Made by a program: the position numbers and the translations under genes
Notes under the pieces: model-generated
What the model was told of the DNA's origin: nothing
The model's input: only the letters and a program-made list of their open reading frames with translations
The model's database searches: none
Origin: Pithys albifrons albifrons
Taxonomy: Eukaryota; Chordata; Aves; Passeriformes; Thamnophilidae
Reading direction: 5' to 3'
NCBI RefSeq assembly: GCF_047495875.1
Contig: NC_092467.1
Span: forward strand, 31,605,566 to 31,669,565
Length of the DNA stretch: 64,000 nucleotides
In this document: one piece after another, positions 38,781-50,083 of the stretch
How the letters are laid out: each line of letters begins with the position of its first letter
Position numbering within the stretch: position 1 is the stretch's first letter

Positions 38781-40620
38781 TGAAATATCTTGAATGTCAG
38801 TAACAGAAATGGAATTAACAAGAGATCTTTTTATTGTTTTTTAAGGTCATTAGGCTGTGAATTCTATAATTATGGAAATTGTCAGTCCAGTTCTGGGGAG
38901 TGTTTGCTCCCATCCATAAGGTATTGGAATGTTCAATCAGTCTCTCTCGTGGGAAAGTTAGGTCATAACTGTAAGTGTACCAGCAAAATTGAATTAAGCA
39001 AAGAGATTTCATTAGTATTTATAGCCAGAAGGCATCTGTAAAAGTACAGGGCAAAGAAGTTATGTGGAAGTCAAAGGAGAAAAAAAAATGGGTTTCTGGT
39101 GACAAAGGCGAATGTGAAAGAGATATAAGTGTATAATGAATAAGAGCTATTGAGCTCTGCTCCAAGGAGGGAGTTGCAGAGATGTCAAATATTGATTTTC
39201 TTGTGTATGCCTTTGGACTACATATGTAATTGTTTGGATTTGCTGTCTTCATGATACAACAATATTTGTTGTTGAAGGTTAAAAAGCAGAGTGTGGAACA
39301 ACCCAAAAAAGAGGCTGGAGACGTGCTGGAGAATTATAATAATTCCACCAGGAGGGTTGCATGGGCAGGGACTGTGCTTGGGAGCAAATAAACACTTTTA
39401 TGACAGTCAGAAGCATTTGTCTTTCAAAAGTGTGGCTGCTGGTGCTGCAGAAACACCCACTGAGTGCAGGGCCATGAACACATTGCACTTGTTCAGGGTA
39501 AATACACAATTTCCTTCTAATGAGCTTCTCTAACTTTTATCCTGTGACAATATTCTGGGATGGAGTGTAAACATGCAGGGGGCTGTGTGTGCACACTGAG
39601 AAATCCCATCCTCACTGGTGAGGCATCCCAGTGCCCCTCTGGGTCTTAAAGCAGAACTGAGAACTAGTCCCTGGTGCTGATTAATGCCTTAATGCAATAA
39701 AACTCCTGAAATGTTCCCTTCCTGAAGAAACAAGTGCACAAATCACCTTAAAAACCATTCTGGTCTTTAATAGTTACATGATGGTGGTGTGGCAGTTCCT
39801 GATGTTTCTGCACAAGTGGGGTTTGTGACTGTGGAGGTGACACATCACATGGGACATTCTCCACGTGCCATCCTTGTGTTGACACTCTCAGCACTCCAAA
39901 CTTCACTGATGCTGGTGGGAACTTTGTCCCCAACTCCAGCAGGGCGTGGATTTCAATTAGAGAATCTCCTGCAAGTCCTGAAGAGCTGAAAGCAAAGGGT
40001 GTTCCTGCAAAGTTGGAGACAACCCAAACGGCAGAGCCCACCCAGGGTATCCAATCTCTTTCTGGGTGCTCAGGCTGGGAGGTGGGATCTGCATTTTCAG
40101 AACCTGACAGAGCCCAACAACTGGGCTGCAACAAAGAATCCCCAGTGAGGAGCATCTTGGAGAAAACCCAGATCTGTAACAAGAATAAAAATGGAATCAA
40201 ACCCCCAGGTTGGTGTCAGAGCTCCCTTTGCCCTCCATGGGGCTGGAAGTTCACTCAGTGTCTGTACAAACTGGGAAGGAGCAAAACCCTCAGGGAAAGT
40301 TGTGGTTCTCCTTAACTTGTCTAAATGTGAAGCTCTCTCAGGGATGAAAATCTCACCTTTTCCTAATCCAGGGATGCAGCTGGGTGGTTATTTTCTCACT
40401 CCTGTGCTGCTGAGGGCAGGGAGGCACCTCATCTTCCATCCCACAGCACAGCAGGGTGGGAACCAGGAACTGATCTGCTTCTGTGCAGTAAGGGAGCACT
40501 ATTGACACTCCATGGGGAAAACTGGGGATGTTCTGCCCTGACTGTGTCTCACCTGGAGCAGTTGGACTCTGCCACTCTCACGGTGTAACTCTGTGTGCTC
40601 TATTGCACCACCGGTGAGAT
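38781..40620. other. Intergenic DNA, nothing recognised
   Basis: Noncoding sequence without repeats that I can name. The 150-codon minus-strand frame at 39748-40200 has no domain or splice context and is not supported as a gene. Confidence 0.5.
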
Positions 40621-40623
40621 GGA

Positions 40624-41055
40624 ATTACAGCACAGAGGGGCGGGATTACAGCACAGAGGGGCGGGATTACAGCACAGAGGGGTGGGATTACAGCACAGAG
40701 GGGCGGGATTACACCATAGAGAGATGGGATTACAGCACTGAAGGGCAGAATTACAGCACAGAGGGGTGGGATTACAGCACAGAGATGGGATTACAGCACA
40801 GAGGGGCAGGATTACAGCACAGAGGGGCAGAATTACAGCACAGAGGGGCGGGATTACAGCACAGAGGGGCAGGATTACAGCACAGAGGGGCAGAATTACA
40901 GCACAGAGGGGCGGGATTACAGCACAGAGGGGCAGGATTACAGCACAGAGGGGCAGAATTACAGCACAGAGGGGCGGGATTACAGCACAGAGGGGCGGGA
41001 TTACAGCACAGAGGGGCGGGGTTGCAGCACAAAGGGGCGGGATTACAGCACAGAG
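40624..41055. repeat. Minisatellite, about 20 x 21 bp
   Basis: The unit 'attacagcacagaggggcgg' plus g repeats from 40624 to 41041 as nineteen 21-bp copies and one 19-bp copy (about 40780), followed by a partial unit. 'gcagg', 'gcaga' and 'gcggg' endings follow a partly periodic order, which suggests block duplications of three units. The short unit shifts the frame, so the long open frames here are repeat artefacts. Confidence 0.95.
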
Positions 41056-43349
41056 ACATCAAGGGATTTTCCCAGGGCCATATGGTAGGAAAACCAGGCA
41101 TTAGAACACAACTGATGCCCAAATCTTTACAAGCTTCTTCTAGGCTGTGCTATGGGATTTTTTTCCCAAATTCCACAAATCATTCTTAAGAACTCATTTT
41201 GAGAACATCCATTTCCTCCCCAGGAAAGACTAATCACAAAATAAATGTACATTCGTTAACCTTGGGTGAAAACACTTGGTGATAAGGTGTGATTAACACC
41301 AATTTCCATGAAAATAATATTCCAAACCTGCCACTCTGGGAAACTGCTTGATTTTTCAAATACCCCCAAGAGTGCAGGGCAGGGCAGGGCAGTGCTGTCC
41401 CCTCCCCAGCCCCCAAATCCTGCTGCCAGGAGGGAAGGGGCTGGAAGTTTTTGGAGCCCTGCTGTCAGAGCACAATGTTGCCTAAGCAAGCATTAAGAGA
41501 TTATGGTAATAATAGGTGTGCTTACTCCAAATAAAAGGTTTCATTAATCAAGCCATACCGAGATAAACCTGTCAGTGGACAGAGGAAACCAGAAATCAAA
41601 CGCTGTGAAAGTTCTGACAGATTGTTAAATAGAAACCCTTTAAAACTGAATTTAATTTACTGTGATATTACAGATATTTATGCATCAATAGGCAAGTGCA
41701 GATTGAGTTCGGAGGTCAGCTGTGGTGCTTGAAAAATAAACGTGCAGAATGAAACAGAAGGTGACAGTTACCTTTGGCAGAAATTACGGTTTATTAAACT
41801 AAACATGAAGCTCTGATCTGATTCCTGTTAAACAGCAGGGCACGGGGCTGGGGGGGATTTACTGCAGTGGACTGGGGAGGGGATGGTGGTGGAAACACTC
41901 CCCTTTCTTTAAGTTGGATTTATAAACTTTAGCAGAGGAGAGCACAGTCAGCACAGAGACCTTTCAGCGAGGCTGCCCCTGAGTTATGCCACTCAAATGC
42001 TGCTCTGCCATCAGGCATTGTGTGGGGTTTACTTCTGTATTAGCATTTGTTTATTTAATTAATTTATCCTCTTGAATTGGGAAACTTAAGGAGTATTAAC
42101 TCGTCCATTTTCAGGTTTGTACCTTCCTCAGGGTCAGGACATTCCTCTTCCTGCCTCTTCTTCCTTCTCAGCTTCAGGAATTTGGGTCAGTAACATGAGA
42201 GAAACATAAATTTAAGGAGAGATTTGAGTCCAGGTGATTCTGCCAGAGATCTGCACGAAGCTGTTGGCAAAGGGAAGTGCCATCACCTGAGCAGGGGCTG
42301 CAGCTCAGCCTGTTCCATGTCATTCCATGGAGGAATTGAACCCCAGACTGGTCACTGAAGTGTCACAGGGAGATGGAAAATAAAACACTGCTCCTCTTTC
42401 AAGGGATTATCTAAACCTGTACAGAGAGAAATATTTTCCCATTGGTTCCATATCTAACATTAACATTGTCCTAGACATAATGGTTATGCTGTTTATGTGT
42501 TTTTATTTCAAATAGATGACTGAAATTTGAAAGGACAATTTGGACCTAATAATGTTCCAGCTGAACCAACAGCAAAGCTGTTCCTGACCCTGCCAAGCAC
42601 AGAAAGAAGTCCTTGATACTGACAGTCCTGGGAGAAAATAAGTGTGTCAGTGCTATATGATAGGAACATACTTATCTGCCAGACTTATATGAGATCATAT
42701 CTAAATACACGGCTCCAAAACATATATTACATTTCACACACATAAGGAACATGTAAATCATGCAGGACATGTTTGCTGTGGCTGTGCTGGACATGTGTCC
42801 TTCCCAGAGCTGCAGCCTCAACAAATCCTTCCCAACTCAAGGGAAAACTCACGCAAATAATTCCTGCAATGGGAACAACGACGGAGTAAAGTTGTTTGAG
42901 ATCCAGCACAGCTTTATGAGGAAATGCCCTTTTCTGCATACATGAGGAGTGCAGGACTGGGCCATTAGTTATTAGGAGCCAAATTAATTAGTTAATAAAA
43001 GCCAAAGCAGCAGGATACTGTGGTGCCTGAGCCTCCTCCTGTCCGTGAGCAGCGTGTGTTAACACCAGGGGCTGCGTGTGCTGGGGCTCCAGTGCACCAG
43101 TGACCACTGCTCCAGGTCCAGGCTCACTGAGAAGGGAAAATAAAATGGGAAAATCCACCAGGAGAAAGGAGGGAAGGAAGGTATGTCATGTATATGAAGA
43201 GGAAAATTTCGCTTACAAATTTCAACAGGACTTACCTGGAAAATGAGTCTCTGGTCCAACGTTGGGATATTGGTAACCTGAAGCTCACATATAACTCACA
43301 TTAATTTATATGATTTAAATGCTATGAGGCTTTAGGTACTGGCAGGGGG
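41056..43349. other. Intergenic DNA, nothing recognised
   Basis: Repeat-poor noncoding DNA. AT-rich parts around 41500-41720 have homeodomain-like cores, but there are no distinctive clusters or coding signals. Confidence 0.45.
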
Positions 43350-43560
43350 TCTCAGGTGTCTCTGGAGCCTCCTCTTCTCCAGCTGACCCCCCCCCCAGCT
43401 CTCCCAGCCTGGCTCCAAAGGGGCTCCAGCCCTGGAGCATCTCCAGGGCCTCTTCTGGACTCCTCCAGCAGCTCCAGCCCCTGTGCTGTTGTTCCCAGGG
43501 CTGGGGCAGCTCTCCAGGTGAGTCTCACCTGAGGGGCACAGGGCAGAGTCACTTCTATCA
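43350..43560 (-). mobile_element. CR1 internal fragment
   Basis: Reverse-oriented CR1 text ('tggagcctcctcttctccag', 'ctccagccctggagcatctc') matches the 27.1-kb copy, including a C-tract variant at 43387-43395. Both ends are truncated. The neighbouring copy at 43668 lies in the opposite orientation. Confidence 0.85.
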
Positions 43561-44055
43561 CCAGAATCATGAGCATGTCCATGTGCTCTGAGCAACAATC
43601 CCATTTGGATTTGAGGAGGAAAGCCACAAACTAGACAGTTTTAAATGAGCTCAGGGAACCAGAAGGAGCCCTGTCACATCTGTGAGAGGAAAGATATTGA
43701 GGGGCTGCAGCAGGTCCAGAGAAGAGCAACGAGGCTGGAGAAGGGACTGGAGCACAAGCCCTGTGGGGAGAGGCTGAGGGAGCTGGGGGTGTTTCAGCCT
43801 GGAGAAGAGGAGGCTCAGGGGGGACCTCAGCACTGTCTGGAACTCCCTGAAGGGATGTTGGACCCAGGTGGGGGTTGGTCTCTTCTCTCAGGACAAGAGG
43901 GCACAGCTCAAGCTCTGCCAGGGAAGGTTTGGGTTGGACATCAGAAAGAAATTCTTTGCAGAGAGAGTGCTCAGGCATTGGAATGGCTGCCCAGAGAGGG
44001 GGTGGATTCTCCATCCCTGGAGGTGTTTAAGGTGACACTGGATGTGGCACTGAGT

Positions 44056-44123
44056 GAGAATCCACCACGTCTTGATCCAACCCTACCGTGAGAATCCACC
44101 ATGTCTTGATCCAACCCCACTGG
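44056..44123 (-). repeat. Two reverse copies of the 34-bp CR1 fusion unit
   Basis: Units at 44056-44089 and 44090-44123 begin 'gagaatccaccacgtcttga' and 'gagaatccaccatgtcttga'. Their reverse complement is the unit tandemly repeated six times at 61091-61294. The second unit overlaps the left arm of the hairpin. Confidence 0.9.
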
Positions 44124-44183
44124 GATCACCAGCCCAGGGCACTGAGTGCCCTGGGCTGGTGATCCCAGTGGGGTTGGATCAAG
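44105..44183. repeat. Perfect inverted repeat, 38-bp arms, 3-nt loop
   Basis: Left arm 44105-44142 starts 'cttgatccaaccccactggg'. The loop is TGA (44143-44145). The right arm 44146-44183 is its exact reverse complement and is also the native CR1 sequence leading to the 3' end. Confidence 0.95.
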
Positions 44184-44250
44184 GGATGGACTTGATGATC
44201 TCAGAGGTCTCTTCCAACCCAACTGATTCTGTGATTCTATGATTCTATAC

Positions 44251-45451
44251 CTACAGGTACATGAAATCATAAAATGGCCATTTTCACCAGTAAAACTTGG
44301 AGGCAGCAGCTAAAAAACAGAGTAAAGAGAAGCCCCCATGACTGTGAGTTTCCAGGGGTGACAAAAGATGCCCAAGTGGCTCCTTCCACCCCCAAGGGGG
44401 GGGTGCAGGGATCCCTGCCCAGCTCCCTGCCCTGGCAAACCCTGTGCCAACCCCCTGAGCTCCTACACCAGACAGGACCCAGCCCAGCCCTGGGCAGCAC
44501 CAGCACTATTATCCCCCTGCTTATCACAGAGCTGCAACAGCCCTCCACGTTTTATTTATTTAGATGAGTTTACAAAGCAATTAAGACATTTTGGCAAATG
44601 CTGAGGTGCAGGTTTCCTCCCTTATGATAGATCATTCCTGCCTCTTTTTTTCCCCCCTCTCCTTCTGCACAGATGAATGTTTCATGGTCCCACAGACACA
44701 GTTTCTCTCTGCCCAGTTGCTTGGAATCCATTTTAAAATGTTTGTTGAACTCATCTATCATGGAATATTTTACCAAGAGCCCCTAAATAAGCTTTATTTA
44801 CAGACTGTAAATACTGCCTGGCCAGCTCAATATATTGTTTCATTGCCTCCTTGTTGGGAATTCCTCTTGGAAACCTTTCTTACCTGGGCAAAAGAAGGAA
44901 ATCCAACACAAAATAATATTAATAAGGTTTAAGGAATGAATACTGATTCTTCACATCCCCCCTTTTCAGTTGGAAATAACCACACTTTGAAGATTTTTGT
45001 CTGAATTAAACCCTTCCCTGTTTTCATCCATTCTGTCCTAGACATGAGCTCTGCTCTGCCTGTGATCCCTCAGAGAAGCTTCTGAAATCAGGAGGGTTTT
45101 ACAACATGCCCTGGAAGGCATTAAAAGACTTTAATAAAATGTTTAATAAAATACCTCTAATAAGGTGAAGAATCTAAATGGAATTCACAGAAATATCCTG
45201 ATGGTCAAACTGATGGAGCTTTGTGGGGAGCAGCTCTGCTGGAAGTGGTCAGTGCTGCCTCCAAAATTTATTTTCTTTTCTCAAAAAATATAAATTTTCA
45301 AGGAGGAAAAAAGGCAGGCTTTTTTTTTCTGAAGCTGACAGTTCTGCTTCCAAGAAGTTTTTGGAAGTCACCCACCTTTCATAGGATAATTGTGGTAACA
45401 CAGTTCTGTGTTTAGAAGGTGGATGAAGAAAATATTGGACTGGCACCAACA
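44251..45451. other. Intergenic DNA, nothing recognised
   Basis: Noncoding sequence with no recognisable gene or repeat between the CR1 copy and the next minisatellite. Confidence 0.5.
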
Positions 45452-46106
45452 TGGACAACTCAGGATGCCCTTTGGTGACTCCCTTTGGTGACTCCCTTTG
45501 GCAACTCAGGATGCCCTTTGGTGACTCCAGATGGCAACTCCGGATGCCCTTTGGTGACTCCCTTTGGCCACTCAGGATGCCCTTTGGTGACTCCCTTTGG
45601 CCACTCAGGATGCTCTTTGGTGGCTCCCCTTTGGCCACTCCGGATGTCCTTTGGTGACTCCCTGTGGCAACTCCGGATGCCCTTTGGAGACTCCCCTTTG
45701 GCAACTCCGGATGCCCTTTGGAGACTCCCCTTTGGCAACTCCGGATGCCCTTTGGTGACTCCCCTTTGGCCACTCAGGATGCCCTTCGGTGACTCCAGAT
45801 GGCAACTCAGGATGCCCTTTGGTGACTCCCCTTGGCCACTCAGGATGCCCTTTAGTGACTCCCTGTAGCCACTCAGGATGCCCTTTGGTGGCTCCCCTTT
45901 GGCCACTCAGGATGCTCATTGGTGACTCCCCTTTGGCAACTCAGGATGTTTTTTGGTGACTCCCCTTTGGCCACTCCGGATGCCCTTTGGTGACTCCCCT
46001 TTGGCCACTCAGGATGCCCTTTGGTGGCTCCCCTTTGGCCACTCAGGATGCCCTTTAGTGACTCCCTGTAGCCACTCAGGATGCCCTTTGGTGGCTCCCC
46101 TTTCCC
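45452..46106. repeat. Minisatellite, about 19 x 33/34 bp
   Basis: About nineteen copies begin 'ggatgccctttggtgactcc' and end in variants of 'ctttggccactca' or 'ctttggcaactcc'. Units are 33 or 34 bp. The block ending 'tagtgactccctgtagccac' plus the following unit occurs twice (about 45850 and 46050), which shows a multi-unit duplication. The first copies contain an extra 'gtgactccctttg' internal duplication. Confidence 0.95.
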
Positions 46107-46523
46107 TGCCCCAAGCCAGGACCTGGATGAGTTCAACAACGCACATTTTCTTTACCAAAACCAAGCGAGGAGTCCCCTAAAATGTGTTACAGCACTCTCC
46201 AGACAAGGAGCTACCTGGTTTAGCAGGTGAAGAGGTGCTTGGGGAGTTTTTGATGGAGAGATTATGGACCTGATTACATTAATACCTAACATGGGTTTTA
46301 ACCTGCATTTTGGGTAAAATTCTGCATTCTGCAGAAGGCCCATAAAAGGCCTGTGCACCACTTAAGCTGCACCAAGGCCCCATTTGGATGGTGCACGTGG
46401 AGCTGGGGTGATACATGGGCCCTGTGCCTCGGCAGGGGCTCCAGCCCTGATCCATCAATAATATTCCATGTGTTGGGGAAAAATATTAGCGGAGTAATTT
46501 TATTAACAGCGGCGATAACTCAC

Positions 46524-46588
46524 CGCTTGTCTTCCCGCGCTCGGTAAAGGGAATCCAGGGTGTTGTACTCGGGGCTCACAGAACCATC
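46524..46588 (-). ncRNA. Candidate exon of a FOXD3-antisense lncRNA
   Basis: On the minus strand a 65-bp segment is framed by a strong acceptor, 'catttgtttgttttttgcag' ending just before 46588, and a consensus donor, 'gcg|gtgagt', after 46524. The enclosed sequence is GC-rich and lies in an AT-rich setting. Two reading frames are open throughout. One gives DGSVSPEYNTLDSLYRARE, which looks protein-like but matches nothing I recognise, and the upstream candidate exon has stops in all frames. I therefore favour a noncoding exon. It pairs naturally with 51834-51931 across a 5.2-kb intron. Function is unknown; mammalian FOXD3-AS1 is the positional analogue. Confidence 0.5.
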
Positions 46589-48050
46589 CTGCAAAAAACA
46601 AACAAATGAAGCCCTGGGAAGCGTGAGAGCACGTGGAGGGGGAGCTGGCTCCCACCAACGTCCTGGCTGCGCTGATTAATGCAATTAAATCGTGGATCTC
46701 ACCATGTGGGAAGTCTCATGGGAGTGTCTGTGTTTGCCTCACACTGGGAAGGGGACCGGGCCAGCCCACGAGGGCTCCCAGCCACGCTGCTTTCAGCAAA
46801 GGCATTGCCTCACAGCCCTGGAAATCCTCTTAGCTTCTTCATTTGCATCTCACTGCCAAGGGGAATAACTGAGAGAAGAAACCCGCTGTGCTTTCCTCAC
46901 ACCTTCTGCCTACCTGCGAAGTTCCTGTGAAAACACACAGGGACAGCGATTTGAAACGAGCTGTCGCTGCTGCCACTCTGAGGATCCTCATCTTGAGCTG
47001 TGTCCCTTCTTTTTGGGTTGTATTCCCTCTTTTTGAGGCATGTCCCCTGCTGAGTTGGCACCACTTGCACCATCCCTTTGGGCCGTGCATAGATGGAGGG
47101 GAAAATGCTACATCGGGTTGAATTATTCAGATAAATAAAGGCATTTTCATTCAAAATGCATCTTCCCTCCTGAGCCCATCGGGTGTCCCCTCTCCACCCA
47201 TACAGGAGGGAATCTGTGGGTTTCGAAGGAGCACAATGACCACATTCCTTCCCTGGCCAGTCATTCCTTGGAACAGGAGCTGGAGGGTGTCCATGTCACA
47301 CCCATGTGCCTCCCCCAGGACCCCCCAGGAGCCGGGCCAGGGTCACCCCTTCCCACCCATCCCATCCCATTCCTCCATGAATTGAAATAAATCAGATTTG
47401 AAGGAATTTTTTTTTGCCTCTGCTTTTCATTCCTGTGCATTTATTTTGCCTCGCAGTGTAGGAGGGACAGGGATGGAACGGGGTTTTTCGAGCATGAGTT
47501 TTAGCCGGTTTTGGGGGATGACTGAGGATGTGAGCAGGGCCCTTCCAGGAATCGGCACTGCTGGATGCCAGGACTGCGTGGGACTGCCGAGTGGGTGCAG
47601 GCGCTTTGCAGGGAAAATTAGGGATAAACATCCATTTGTTTAGAGCGGGGATTTGCAAAATGAAAATGTGAAGAATAAACGAATTTTGATTGAGCAGTTG
47701 CCAAATGCTTTGGGTTGGTTTTTTGTTTCAAATCAGGTCTCAGATAACTTTGCAGCCGCCTTGCCCAAAAGGCATCAGAGCTCCTCTGCTCACACCGTCC
47801 AATTTGCCCACTAATAATTCTGTGTTTTACCTTATTTGATTAATTTTGCTCTCTCCCTGCTTTGTAAAGCACCCGAACCTCTAAGCTGCAGCGGGCTCCA
47901 CTCTTCTGACCATTTTGATTTTATTTGGTGTGTCCCAGGGGGTTACATTCTGAGGACACCTGAGCGCTGCAGCTGCTTTTGCCAATTCCCCGGGATATTT
48001 TCCTGCCTGTGTCCAGCTCAGGGATGTCTCCCTGCGAGCCCAGCAGAGCC
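46589..48050. other. Putative lncRNA intron, no other gene seen
   Basis: Noncoding DNA between the candidate exon and the CpG island. A minus-strand donor-like 'ttcgcag|gtaggc' occurs near 46916 and an 'aag|gtaaaa' near 47830, but neither has a convincing partner acceptor. Confidence 0.4.
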
Positions 48051-49260
48051 AGCACGGCCGATGCGTCTCCACCTGCACCCTCCGGGCTCCCAGGGGAGGG
48101 CAGAGGAGGCGATAACCAGCGCCGGGAGGCACCTACAGCGAAACTAACTCCGAATTCGAAGCGATTCGTGTTTTCACACCATCACGGCGTTTGGCTGGTG
48201 TTTGGATCCGGAGCGGGAGCAGCTCGGAGTGAAGCCGTGGGGGCGGTGGGAGGATGGACGCGCTGCGGGGCTGTGGCTCTCCCCGACGGCGGGGGCTGCG
48301 CGGGGGCAGCGTGTGCGGGCACACATTTCCCCGCGTATATAACCGCATCCCCTCGAGGGGCCCCGCGGGTGGTTCGTGTGTCTCCCCACCCGCCCGCGGT
48401 CCCCAGGGCCGGGCAGGGAGCGGGACCGGCACCGTGGGGCCAACCCGGAGCCTCCGCCCTGCTCGGAGGGGCGCGGAGAGGGCGGGGGTGTGGATTTGGG
48501 GGTGTCTCCCCAAGGGGAAAATGCTGCAGAAGATGGAAAATCCGCGCTCAGAGGGGAAGGCAGCGCGGAAACAGCGCAGGGGCAGCGCAGGTTCCGCGGG
48601 GAGCAGCCCCTCGCCCCTCCGGCAGCCCCGAGGGCTGAGGGGGTCCCCGATCTGCCTCTCCCTGCGCGACCGCGCACCCCGCAGAGGGGACAGTCCCGCG
48701 GCCGCGGAGCGCCGGCCGCCCCCAGCTTGGGTTTCCCTAAAGGCGAACTGGGGCTAAATAATGGATCGATCTAAAATTAACCGGAGGAATGGAAATGCTC
48801 TAAAAATAAGCCAGCAGCTGCCGTGGTCGCAGCCCCCCGCTCCCGTGGGGAAGGGGGAGCGGGGCCGGCCGGAGGAGGGGGCGCGGGCAGGGCCGGCCGC
48901 GCCGTGCGGGGCGGTGCGGGGCGATCTCCGCGGCTCTCCGCGGGCGCGGGGCTGCGAGCGGGGCTGGGAGCGGAGCTGGGAGCGGGGCGGGGGCCGCTCC
49001 GCACCCCGGTGCGGATGGAGCCCCCCAAAACTCCGCCGCTGCTAGACCGGCGATTTTTAATTTTTTTTCTTTGCATCTCTATATTTTTAATTATTTTTGT
49101 TTGGACGCGGAAGGCGTTCCGGGGAGCGGCGGGTCGCGTCCCCCCGGCATCAGCGGGGGCTGCGGGGCGTGTGCGGGAGCCGCGGCCGCGGGGCAGAGCC
49201 GGGCAGGGAGCCGGGCCCGGCCCGCCGAGAGCCCCTCCGCGCACACACACACGCACTCAC
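48050..49260. promoter_or_regulatory. CpG island about 4 kb upstream of FOXD3
   Basis: More than 1 kb of dense CpG lies here, with a TATATAA box at 48336-48342 on the plus strand ('cgcgtatataaccgcatccc'). A long GC-rich purine region follows at 48840-49010. Frames of up to 222 codons on both strands reflect composition only; no domain is recognisable. An upstream island next to a developmental regulator may be an alternative promoter, a lncRNA promoter or a Polycomb nucleation site. Confidence 0.6.
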
Positions 49261-49272
49261 ACTCACACACCT
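49236..49272. repeat. CA/CT-rich microsatellite
   Basis: An imperfect run of CA with CACT variants ('acacacacacgcactcacac') sits at the edge of the CpG island. Read on the minus strand it gives two overlapping donor-like GTGAGT motifs. Confidence 0.85.
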
Positions 49273-49734
49273 CCTCCTCTTCCCTCCTGTTTGATCCACG
49301 CAGCGATCCTACATCCTCGCGGCTCGTCTCTTTTATTCTTTTGTACCGAGGCGCGTTGTCCCGGCCAGCAGTGTGAACGGGGCCTTTGTAAAACGGGACA
49401 GATAAAAATGAGCAACATCATATTGTTTGACAGAATGATCCAAAATGATAAAATGCCTTCTCCGGAGGGGGCGAAAATGGTGAATTCCTAAAAAACAAGA
49501 GCGTCGCTTCTCTCCTCAGCCTCCCTGCGCTGCTCGCTGTAGCCTAAAGGGATCTGCCGCCTGCACCAGCCCGGATCACGTCCAGCCACTCTTTTCAATG
49601 GGAAGTCTCTTTTTTAAAAGCCTTCATTTATTTATTTTTAAATAAATAAAGAAGCGGGGGGGAGGTGAGCGGCTTCGGCTCGGGACCCCCCGTTCTCCTC
49701 GCGGCGAATGAAAAGCACAATTTTCGAGAGAAAG

Positions 49735-49990
49735 GCTCGTTTTGATTAAATCTGACATGCTGCTGATAACTCCATGCTAATGTGAAATAATTAACATAAT
49801 AGCCATAATTAAAAGCACGCTAACAATGCCATAAATTTATCACACAATTTTACTAGCTTTCTGCCCCTAACTGCTCTCTCATCGTTAATTAAACGTGTTG
49901 CCTTTTACAGAATGGATGTTTATACATTTCCAATACAAATAAATCCGAAACCGTTTTGGAAACATGACCAATTTCGTTTTACACTGAGGT
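49735..49990. promoter_or_regulatory. Candidate enhancer: homeodomain-core cluster
   Basis: The sequence changes sharply from GC-rich to a block packed with TAAT/ATTA cores, for example 'gtgaaataattaacataata', 'ccataattaaaagcacgc' and 'cgttaattaaacgtgttg'. It has no repeat signature. About 3 kb upstream of FOXD3, such a block is a good candidate for a conserved neural-crest or neural enhancer. Chicken Foxd3 enhancers NC1 and NC2 are known, but I cannot match this block to either. Confidence 0.4.
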
Positions 49991-50075
49991 CTGTCAGGTT
50001 TACGGGCGATTTATTACAATTAACAAAATAAGAAGAAAGAGAGAAAAATGGGAAAAAAAAAGAGAAACAAAACGT

Positions 50076-50083
50076 ATGCAAAT
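50076..50083 (+). promoter_or_regulatory. Perfect octamer ATGCAAAT (POU site)
   Basis: A consensus octamer lies in a purine-rich stretch, preceded by AACAAAACG, which contains a SOX-like AACAAA. FOXD3 is expressed in pluripotent epiblast, where POU5F1-class factors act. Direct use of this site is inference. Confidence 0.4.

Larger units (their letters stand above)
43668..44250 (+). mobile_element. CR1 3' segment containing the fold-back variant
   Basis: Forward CR1 runs from 'acatctgtgagaggaaagat' through 'gaagagcaacgaggctggag' and 'cattggaatggctgcccaga' to the terminal 'gattctgtgattctatgatt' tail. Normal sequence is interrupted after 'gatgtggcactgagtg' (44042-44057). Two reverse-complement copies of a 34-bp unit and an inverted arm (44056-44142) come first, and then the native sequence resumes at 44146. 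The insert-plus-arm layout matches that at 61 kb when both are read in element orientation. Confidence 0.92.

Noticed and set aside
40593..41189. 198-codon frame with 'GLQHRGA'-type repeats
   Set aside because: It is an artefact of the 21-bp array; the reverse strand shows an equally repetitive frame.
45249..45919. Repetitive frames (SPKGILS repeats) on both strands
   Set aside because: They come from the 33/34-bp minisatellite; shifts between unit lengths break and reopen frames.
1..46000. ATG4C exons expected by synteny
   Set aside because: No translated segment resembled the ATG4 protease; the gene probably lies beyond the left edge.
48133..49491. Frames of up to 222 codons in the upstream CpG island
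   Set aside because: They are GC-composition frames overlapping on both strands, with no recognisable domain.
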